Positions 58,001 through 64,000 of a DNA stretch of 64,000 nt are shown here, piece by piece. The position numbers were made by a program, and so were the translations under genes. Every line of letters starts with the position of its first letter. Positions within the stretch are counted from its first letter, which is position 1. The stretch spans positions 186,001-250,000 of the forward strand of contig NZ_NXIA01000001.1 of the NCBI RefSeq assembly GCF_002412165.1, given 5' to 3'. The notes under the pieces are model-generated. The model did no database searches. It was not told the DNA's origin and saw only the letters and a program-made list of their open reading frames with translations. Source of the DNA: Curtobacterium sp. 'Ferrero' (GTDB taxonomy: Bacteria; Actinomycetota; Actinomycetes; Actinomycetales; Microbacteriaceae).

Positions 58001-59884
58001 TCAGTGGCGGGGCTTGCGCGCGCCGCGGTCGTCGCGGTCGTACCGGCCGCCACCACGCGGACCCCGGTCGTCGCGGTCACGACCCCGGTCGTCGCGGTCG
58101 TACCGGCCGCCGCCACGCGGACCCCGGTCGTCGCGGTCACGACCGCGGTCGTCGCGGTCGTACCGGCCACCGCCACGCGGACCCCGGGCTCCCCCGCGGC
58201 GGTCGGGCTTGATCTCGATGAGCTTGCCGCTGATCCGGGTGTCCGACAGCCGGTCGAGCACACCGGCGTCCATGTCCGTCGGCAGCTCCACGATCGAGAA
58301 GTCCGGCCGGATCTGGATCGCGCCGAAGTCGTCGCGACGCAGTCCGCCCTCGTTCGCGAGCGCGCCGACGATCTGCCGCGGCTCGACGCGGTGTCGGCGC
58401 CCGACCTCGATGCGGTAGGCCGTCATCGGCTGCGAGCGACGCGGACCGCGGTCCTCCCGGTCGTCGCGGTCCCGACGACCACCGGACGCGCCGTCCCGAC
58501 CGACCCGGGCGCTGAGTTCGTCGGAGTCCGGGTCGAGGAGCAGCGGGTCGTCGCCCTGCGCCACGACCGCGAGGGCCGCGGAGACGTCCTCGGCGGGGAC
58601 GTCGTGGTTGCGGACGTAGTGCGCGATGACGTCGCGGAACGCGGTGATCCGGTCCTGCTGCTCGAGTGCCGCGGTGATCGCGTCGTCGAAGCGGGTCAGG
58701 CGCGTCTCGTTGACGTCCTCGATGGTGGGGAGCTGCATCTGCGTGAGCGGCTGCTTGGTGTGCCGCTCGATCGCGGCGAGCAGACGGCGCTCGCGCGGCG
58801 TGACGAAGCTGATCGAGTCACCCTTGCGGCCGGCGCGCCCGGTGCGGCCGATGCGGTGGACGTAGGACTCGATGTCCACGGGGATGTCGAAGTTCACGAC
58901 GTGCGTGATGCGGTCGACGTCGAGCCCGCGGGCGGCGACGTCGGTGGCGACGAGGATGTCGAGCTTGCCGGACTTCAGCTGGCCCACGGTCCGTTCGCGC
59001 TGCGCCTGGGCGACGTCACCGCTGATGGCCGCGGCGGCGTACCCGCGGGCACGGAGCTTCTCCGCCAGGGTCTCGGTCTCGCTCTTCGTGCGGACGAAGA
59101 TGATCATCCCCTCGAAGTCCTCGACCTCGAGGATGCGGGTCAGGGCGTCGACCTTCTGCGGGTACGACACCATCAGGTACCGCTGGGTGATGTTCGCCGC
59201 GGTCTTCGTCTTCGTCTTGACGGTGATCTCGGCCGGGTCGGTGAGGTACTGCTGCGAGATGCGGCGGATCTGCGCGGGCATCGTCGCCGAGAAGAGCGCG
59301 ACCTGCTTGTCGTCCGGGGTCTCGGCGAGGATCGTCTCGACGTCCTCGGCGAAGCCCATCTTGAGCATCTCGTCGGCCTCGTCGAGCACGAGGTACTTCA
59401 GCTCGGACAGGTCGAGCGTGCCCTTCGCGATGTGGTCCATGATGCGGCCGGGCGTGCCGACGACGACGTCCACGCCGCGACGGAGCGCGGAGAGCTGGAC
59501 GCCGTAGGCCTGACCGCCGTAGACGGGCAGGACGTGGACGTGCTTCATGTGCGACGCGAACTGCTCGAACGCCTCGCACACCTGCAGCGCCAGCTCGCGC
59601 GTCGGGGACAGCACGAGCGCCTGCGGCACCTTGCTGCCCGACTCCATGCGGGACAGGATCGGCAGGGCGAAGGCGGCGGTCTTGCCGGTGCCGGTCTGCG
59701 CGAGGCCGACGACGTCGCGCCCCTCGAGCAGGGTCGGGATGGTCGCCTCCTGGATGGCGGAGGGGGTCTCGTAGCCGATGTCCTTGACGGCCTTGAGCAC
59801 CTGATCGCTCAGGCCGAGGTCGGCGAAGGTCACCACGGGCCCCTCGTCGGTGGTCTCGGCGGTGCTGCTGCTCTCGGTGCTCAT
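58001..59884 (-). CDS. deaD: DEAD-box RNA helicase
   Basis: DeaD-type helicases unwind RNA in ribosome assembly and cold adaptation. This 627-residue protein has the Q motif (GYETPSAIQ), motif I AQTGTGKT (62-69), DEAD (168-171), SAT and HRIGRTGR. A C-terminal DbpA-like RNA-binding domain (about 480-560) is followed by an Arg/Gly/Asp-rich tail made of three 20-residue repeats (RGPRGGGRYDRDDRGRDRDD). The ATG is at 59884. It stands alone, with the MarR gene upstream on the same strand. Confidence 0.96.
   Translation of the reverse strand: MSTESSSTAETTDEGPVVTFADLGLSDQVLKAVKDIGYETPSAIQEATIPTLLEGRDVVGLAQTGTGKTAAFALPILSRMESGSKVPQALVLSPTRELALQVCEAFEQFASHMKHVHVLPVYGGQAYGVQLSALRRGVDVVVGTPGRIMDHIAKGTLDLSELKYLVLDEADEMLKMGFAEDVETILAETPDDKQVALFSATMPAQIRRISQQYLTDPAEITVKTKTKTAANITQRYLMVSYPQKVDALTRILEVEDFEGMIIFVRTKSETETLAEKLRARGYAAAAISGDVAQAQRERTVGQLKSGKLDILVATDVAARGLDVDRITHVVNFDIPVDIESYVHRIGRTGRAGRKGDSISFVTPRERRLLAAIERHTKQPLTQMQLPTIEDVNETRLTRFDDAITAALEQQDRITAFRDVIAHYVRNHDVPAEDVSAALAVVAQGDDPLLLDPDSDELSARVGRDGASGGRRDRDDREDRGPRRSQPMTAYRIEVGRRHRVEPRQIVGALANEGGLRRDDFGAIQIRPDFSIVELPTDMDAGVLDRLSDTRISGKLIEIKPDRRGGARGPRGGGRYDRDDRGRDRDDRGPRGGGRYDRDDRGRDRDDRGPRGGGRYDRDDRGARKPRH
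58021..58190 (-). repeat. Three 60-bp tandem repeats encoding the RGG-like tail of DeaD
   Basis: Near-identical units begin at 58021, 58081 and 58141 with a period of 60 bp; the third is incomplete. They encode 20-residue RGPRGGGRYDRDD-type repeats. The near-perfect DNA identity suggests recent expansion and possible copy-number variation. Confidence 0.9.
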
Positions 59885-59953
59885 GGGGAGAACGGTATCC
59901 CGGATGCGGCACGGAGAGTGAATGCCCGACGCGGCCCACGACCGCACGTGGCG

Positions 59954-59968
59954 CGGAACCTGGTTCCG
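59954..59968. repeat. Solo copy of the GGAACC palindrome
   Basis: CGGAACCTGGTTCCG is a 15-base palindrome between the MarR stop and the DeaD start. The same core makes up each arm of the insertion in xylB (27329-27394). Confidence 0.7.
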
Positions 59969-59972
59969 GCGG

Positions 59973-60449
59973 TCAGGTGGCCGCGTCGCGCGCAGTCGCG
60001 CCCACCCCGAACAGGGCGTCGGCACGGTCGTTGAGCCGCTCCAGGAGCGCGGCGAGGTCGCGCAGCTCGGTCGGGGCGAAGACCTCGGTGAGCTCGTCGA
60101 ACACCTCGGCACCGGCGAGGTCGAGCTGGTCGAGGACCTCGACGCCGAGGGGCGCCAGCGACAGCAGGGCCGCGCGGCCGTCCGCCGGGTCGGGTGCCGA
60201 GGTGAGGAAGCCCGCGTCGACGAGCGAGGCGACGCGTCGGCTGATCACCGGTCGGGACAGACCGGTCGCGTCGGCGATCGCGGTGGAGCGCACCGCGCCG
60301 GAGTGCTCGACCGCCCGGAGGATCACCCGCGCGGTCGGGTCGAGTCCCCCGCGCGACTCGATGAGCGACGCCCGGATGGTCTGGCGCACCCAGAGCCGGT
60401 CGAGTTGCGATCGCAGGAGTCGCTCGGCGGCGGCGCGGTCCTCGTTCAC
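59973..60449 (-). CDS. MarR-family transcriptional regulator
   Basis: This 158-residue winged-helix regulator shows the recognition/wing segment RSTAIADATGLSRPVISRRVASLVDAGFLTSAPDPADGRAALL. I prefer the GTG at 60449; TTG at 60470 is an alternative and neither has a clear Shine-Dalgarno. It is divergent from a DHA2 drug exporter, with operators in between, so it most likely represses that exporter and itself. The ligand is unknown. Confidence 0.88.
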   Translation of the reverse strand: MNEDRAAAERLLRSQLDRLWVRQTIRASLIESRGGLDPTARVILRAVEHSGAVRSTAIADATGLSRPVISRRVASLVDAGFLTSAPDPADGRAALLSLAPLGVEVLDQLDLAGAEVFDELTEVFAPTELRDLAALLERLNDRADALFGVGATARDAAT

Positions 60450-60467
60450 GGCGCCAGCGTACTGCCC

Positions 60468-60507
60468 CAACTAGTTGCTTTCGGAACGCAACGGATGTAA
60501 CGTTGCG
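60468..60507. promoter_or_regulatory. MarR operators and exporter promoter
   Basis: A 10-bp palindrome CAACTAGTTG (60468-60477) and an inverted repeat CGCAACG-N7-CGTTGCG (60487-60493, 60501-60507) lie before the exporter. TTGCTT (60475-60480) and TAACGT (60498-60503) with 17 bp between form the exporter promoter, so both repeats overlap its key elements. Confidence 0.65.
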
Positions 60508-60566
60508 CGGTCTGCAAACTTTCACAGCGCGAAACCCTTTCCGCGCAGCCTGATCCAAGGAGCTCG

Positions 60567-62747
60567 ATGACAGCCACCGCACCCGTCCCGGTGCAGGCCC
60601 CCGCGGCCGCCGGTGGGGCCGGTCAGCAGCCGCTGATGACCCACCGCCAGATCCTCCTCGTCATCTACGGCCTGATGGCGGGCATGTTCCTGTCCTCGCT
60701 CGGCCAGACCGTCTTCGGCACGGCGATCCGCACGATCGGCGACGACCTGCACGGGCTCGACCAGCAGGCCTGGGTCACGACGGCGTACCTCATCACCTCC
60801 ACGATCGCGACGCCGATCTACGGCAAGCTCTCGGACGTCTTCGGCCGCCGGCCGCTGTACATCTTCGGCATCGTGGTCTTCATCCTCGGCGCCGTGCTGT
60901 CGTCGATGTCGACCTCGATGATCATGCTCGCCGGGTTCCGCGCCGTGCAGGGCATCGGTGCCGGTGCGCTCATTTCGCTGCCGCTCGCGATCATGGGCGA
61001 CATCCTCGCGCCGCGGGAGCGCGCGAAGTACCAGGGCTACTTCCTGGCGGTGTTCGGCATCTCCTCCGTGATCGGCCCGCTCATCGGCGGCCTCCTCGCC
61101 GGCTCCTCGGAGATCTTGTGGATCACGGGCTGGCGCTGGGTGCTCCTCATCAACGTGCCGATCGGCATCGCCGCACTCGTCATGGTCATCGTCTTCCTCC
61201 ACCTGCCGAAGGTGCACTCCGACGCGGCGAAGCCGGTCGTCGACTGGTGGGGAGCCACCGCCGTCGTCGTGACGCTCGTGCCGCTGCTGCTCGTCGCCGA
61301 ACAGGGCCGGACGTGGGGCTGGGCATCGCCGGCCGCGATCGCCTGCTACGTCGTCGGTGTCATCGGCCTGGTCGGCCTGCTCCTCGTCGAGTCGCGGATG
61401 GGTGACGCTGCGATCATCCCCCTGGGGCTCTTCCGCTCCGGGACGTTCTCGATGGCGACCGTCATCGGGTTCCTCGTCGGGTTCGCGATGTTCGGCGCGA
61501 TGCTGACGATCCCGCTCTACCTGCAGATCGTCGTCGGCCTGACCCCCACCGAGTCCGGCTTCGCGACGCTGCCGCTCGTCGGCGGGCTCATGATCGCCTC
61601 GATCACCTCCGGGCAGATCGTCGCCCGCGTGGGTCGCTACCGGATCTTCCCCGTGATCGGCACCTTCCTGGTGTCCACCGGGTACGTGGTCCTGACGTTC
61701 ATGACGATCGACAAGCCGCTCTGGTTCCTGATGATCGGCATGTTCCTGATCGGCCTCGGCCTCGGGTCCGTCATGCAGTCGCTGACCCTGGCCTCGCAGG
61801 GGTCCGTCGAGGCCCGGGACATGGGCGTCGCGACGTCGTCGGCGACGTTCTTCCGCCAGATCGGCGGAACGCTCGGCACCGCGGTGCTGCTCTCGGTGCT
61901 GTTCTCGGTGATGCCGGCGAACATCCTGCACGCGACCGCGAACGAGAAGGACCTCTCTGCAGCGCTCGGTGCCGCGACCAACCCGACGGTGGCGACCGCG
62001 AGCGAGAACCGAGGCGTCATGGACAAGATCTGGACGCCGATCGTCACGCCGATCGAGGACGCTGTGCAGTCGAAGCTCGACGACGCCGCCGCACAGGCGA
62101 AGCGCGCCGCCGACACCGCGGTGACCGAGCAGGTGACCGCCGCGGTCCAGCAGCAGGTCGCGGCCGGCGCCGTGCCCGCAGCGGCAGCGCAGCAGGTCAT
62201 CGACCAGCAGGTCGCCGCAGCCACCCCCGCCGCCGAGCAGCAGGCCCTCGCCGCCGTCGCGGACAAGGCACACGCCACAGTCCAGGACGGCACCGTGACC
62301 GTGGACTGGTCGAACGCGTCGCAGCGCTCGTACTGGGTCGACCAGCTCACCCCGACGCTCGCGAAGCAGATCGACGACGGGTCGGGGACGAGCGAGAACG
62401 CCTCGAGCGCGAACGACACGTCGTTCCTGACCGGCGCGGACAGCCGATTGACCCGGCCGTTCATGGCGGGCTTCAACGCGTCGTCCGTGACGATCTACTG
62501 GGTCGGACTCGGCGTGATCCTCCTCGCGTTCGTCCTGACCTGGTTCTTCCGGGTGCCGCCGCTCCGCCAGCGCTCCGCCCTGCAGGAGCGGGCCGACCTG
62601 TCCGCCGAGGCCCAGCTCGAGAGCGAAGCCGGCCTGGCAGCGGCCGAGGCCGGGTCGTTCACCGGGCCGATGACAGGGTCCGTCCCCGTGCCGTCCGGAC
62701 CGTCCGACGGCCAGCCCCGCCCGCACGGAGCCCACGCGCGGCGGTGA
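60567..62747 (+). CDS. DHA2-family MFS multidrug exporter
   Basis: This is a 726-residue proton-coupled exporter with 14 membrane segments. It has motif A-type GKLSDVFGRRPLY after helix 2 and the antiporter motif C-like GISSVIGPLIGGLLAG. An extra Ala/Gln-rich, coiled segment (about 490-640, with AVQQQVAAGAVPAAAAQQVI) lies between the last helices; such an insertion is known in some actinobacterial members. The ATG has an AAGGAG Shine-Dalgarno. It is divergent from MarR, which probably controls it. The substrate is unknown. Confidence 0.93.
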   Translation: MTATAPVPVQAPAAAGGAGQQPLMTHRQILLVIYGLMAGMFLSSLGQTVFGTAIRTIGDDLHGLDQQAWVTTAYLITSTIATPIYGKLSDVFGRRPLYIFGIVVFILGAVLSSMSTSMIMLAGFRAVQGIGAGALISLPLAIMGDILAPRERAKYQGYFLAVFGISSVIGPLIGGLLAGSSEILWITGWRWVLLINVPIGIAALVMVIVFLHLPKVHSDAAKPVVDWWGATAVVVTLVPLLLVAEQGRTWGWASPAAIACYVVGVIGLVGLLLVESRMGDAAIIPLGLFRSGTFSMATVIGFLVGFAMFGAMLTIPLYLQIVVGLTPTESGFATLPLVGGLMIASITSGQIVARVGRYRIFPVIGTFLVSTGYVVLTFMTIDKPLWFLMIGMFLIGLGLGSVMQSLTLASQGSVEARDMGVATSSATFFRQIGGTLGTAVLLSVLFSVMPANILHATANEKDLSAALGAATNPTVATASENRGVMDKIWTPIVTPIEDAVQSKLDDAAAQAKRAADTAVTEQVTAAVQQQVAAGAVPAAAAQQVIDQQVAAATPAAEQQALAAVADKAHATVQDGTVTVDWSNASQRSYWVDQLTPTLAKQIDDGSGTSENASSANDTSFLTGADSRLTRPFMAGFNASSVTIYWVGLGVILLAFVLTWFFRVPPLRQRSALQERADLSAEAQLESEAGLAAAEAGSFTGPMTGSVPVPSGPSDGQPRPHGAHARR

Positions 62748-62834
62748 CCGACCGGGGCGCCCGCCCGACTCCCCCTCCCGGGCGGGCGCCCCACACCACA
62801 GCAGCACGACCACCCCGAACCAGGAGCACACACC

Positions 62835-63434
62835 GTGACCACCTCGGCGCTCGACCTCGACACCGCCGTCGACGCAGAGCCCTGTTCCCTCCGCGAACGC
62901 AAGAAGCAGCACACCCGTCAGGCGCTGCACCGGGCCGCCCTCGACCGGGTCGCCGAGCACGGCCTCGACGGCGTGACCGTCGAGCAGATCTGCGCCGACG
63001 CGGACGTCTCCCCCCGGACGTTCTTCAACTACTTCTCGTCCAAGGCACACGCGGCCCTCGGCCTCGACACCGTCGGCACGCCCGAGTGGGCGGCCGAGCG
63101 GTTCCGGACGGGTACGGGGCGGCTCGTCGACGACGTCTGCTCGCTGGTCGCGGCGACCGTCCCGCTCTCCCAGGACCGGCAGCGGACCAAGGACCTGCTC
63201 GTGCGTCGACCCGAGATGGGACCGACGGTCATGCAGTGGATGGCCGAGTCGCGGCAGGCGATGCTCGCGACGGTGTCCACCCGGACGGACGAGCAGACCG
63301 CCCGGACGCTCGTCACCCTCGTGATGTCCGCCCTGTCCGAGGTCGCCCACCGCGAGACCGTCACGACGCCGCGCGAGCTCGGAGACCTGCTCCGCACGGT
63401 CGTCGGGGAGATGGTCGCGCTCGCGACCGCCTGA
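62835..63434 (+). CDS. TetR-family transcriptional regulator
   Basis: This 199-residue regulator has the helix-turn-helix VTVEQICADADVSPRTFFNYFSSKAHA and a TetR_C-type C-terminal domain. The GTG at 62835 has an AGGAG Shine-Dalgarno. It is 87 bases after the exporter stop, same strand, so it may be cotranscribed and help regulate the exporter together with MarR. Confidence 0.9.
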   Translation: MTTSALDLDTAVDAEPCSLRERKKQHTRQALHRAALDRVAEHGLDGVTVEQICADADVSPRTFFNYFSSKAHAALGLDTVGTPEWAAERFRTGTGRLVDDVCSLVAATVPLSQDRQRTKDLLVRRPEMGPTVMQWMAESRQAMLATVSTRTDEQTARTLVTLVMSALSEVAHRETVTTPRELGDLLRTVVGEMVALATA

Positions 63435-63533
63435 CCCCGTGACCGTCTGAGACACGTCGACCGGGCAGCGCACCCGGACCGTAGGGTGGGAGGACGAGGT
63501 CCACGCCTCGATCAGCGAGGGGGGGGTGCAGCG

Positions 63534-63833
63534 ATGGTCTCCGAGGCACTGCTGCCCGCGTTCGTCCACGCTGACGTGTGGCTGCAGGCCGAGGTCGCGC
63601 ATCCGCTCGCGGTGGTCCTCGCGGTGACCCTGTCCGCCGTCACGGCGATCGTCCTTCTGCGATCCGTCCGCCGTGTCGGTCGCGGTCCGCTCCTTGCGCT
63701 GCCGCACCGGCCGACCCCGACCGCTCGTCGTGTCGTCGTGCGAGCCGCCCGACCACGAGCCGCCGTCCTGCTCACCAGCGGGCACGGAGCGCGGGCACCG
63801 GGCGCGACCGAGCGTCGCCGCTCCCGGTCCTGA
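63534..63833 (+). CDS. Small membrane protein of unknown function
   Basis: This is a 99-residue protein with one transmembrane segment (about 22-40, HPLAVVLAVTLSAVTAIVLL) and a basic, Arg-rich C-terminal tail. It resembles small DUF-type membrane proteins of Microbacteriaceae, possibly those that precede membrane-insertase genes, but I cannot confirm this. The start at 63534 follows a G-run (GAGGGGGGGG). Confidence 0.55.
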   Translation: MVSEALLPAFVHADVWLQAEVAHPLAVVLAVTLSAVTAIVLLRSVRRVGRGPLLALPHRPTPTARRVVVRAARPRAAVLLTSGHGARAPGATERRRSRS

Positions 63834-63892
63834 CCACGGCCGGGACGCGGTGACGTTCCGTCACGCCCGCGTCACCGACCGATCAGGACCCC

Positions 63893-64000
63893 ATGCCACA
63901 CCGCACCGCTGCACGACCGTTCCGCCACGCCCGCCACGTCCGCGCTCGACTCCGACGGGTGCGGCGACGCCTCGAGGCACGACTCGTGCGCTTCTCCGGT
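63893..64000 (+). CDS. Unknown, very basic protein (partial)
   Basis: An ATG with an AGGA element upstream opens a frame that runs to the end of the window. The visible 36 residues are Arg/His-rich (RHARHVRARLRRVRRRLEAR) and carry no recognisable domain. It could be the start of a gene in the same operon as the small membrane protein. Confidence 0.35.
   Translation, partial: MPHRTAARPFRHARHVRARLRRVRRRLEARLVRFSG

Noticed and set aside
1-64000. Prophage, integrative element or antiviral defence island
   Set aside because: I found no integrase, transposase, phage structural or restriction genes, and no attachment-site repeats around a tRNA. Gene content and base composition look like a normal chromosome.

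Overview
The window looks like chromosome from a high-GC actinobacterium of the family Microbacteriaceae, most likely Curtobacterium or a close relative. This is inferred from the very high GC content, frequent GTG/TTG starts, ATGA/GTGA translational coupling, leaderless regulator genes, LuxR-type two-component genes, a sortase signal of the LAxTG type (LAFTG), and protein families typical of plant-associated Microbacteriaceae. I saw no rRNA, tRNA, phage, transposase or CRISPR. The content is mostly carbohydrate catabolism plus regulators and exporters, with a few housekeeping genes (gnd, prs, glmU, deaD).

Region 1 (1-5907) is a probable hexuronate locus: an ABC sugar importer (two permeases and a lipoprotein) divergent from a LacI regulator and uxaC, around a nested palindromic operator. 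Region 2 (5997-18552) holds a methyltransferase, a histidine kinase with a frameshifted response regulator, a small SHOCT protein, divergent gntK/gnd, a molybdopterin oxidoreductase, a PrmC-like methylase, prs, glmU and an MFS carrier. Region 3 (18773-28223) is a xylose/polyol locus: polyol dehydrogenase, ROK regulator, sugar isomerase, two Gfo/Idh/MocA oxidoreductases and a ThuA protein on the minus strand, divergent from xylA-xylB.

Region 4 (28333-40513) has a TSUP permease, a TetR regulator, tiny ORFs, two AraC paralogues, a MarR gene and a GH3/ABC/LacI locus for an oligosaccharide. Region 5 (40970-47301) is a third ABC locus with its own LacI gene and a second ThuA plus Gfo/Idh/MocA pair. 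Sugar import, glycoside cleavage and oxidation by ThuA/ThuB-like pairs recur, which suggests oxidative (keto-sugar) processing of plant glycosides.

Region 6 (47538-52572) is the most unusual. It is a translationally coupled three-gene operon encoding a cellulose-synthase-like glycosyltransferase with a large extra helical segment and no PilZ domain, a stand-alone RsbW-type ATPase, and a secreted protein fusing a degenerate GH26-like domain to an OpgC-type acyltransferase membrane domain. I read it as a candidate regulated exopolysaccharide synthesis and modification system. Region 7 (52737-64000) has TetR/epimerase and MarR/DHA2-exporter pairs with clear operators, a sortase-anchored ParB-like protein, a secreted propeller protein, deaD and small membrane ORFs.

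Several dispersed palindromic repeat families run through the intergenic DNA. Some copies lie inside genes in frame (xylB, the GH3 gene), and one region carries a 49-bp tandem array. These are the main structures not explained by the genes.
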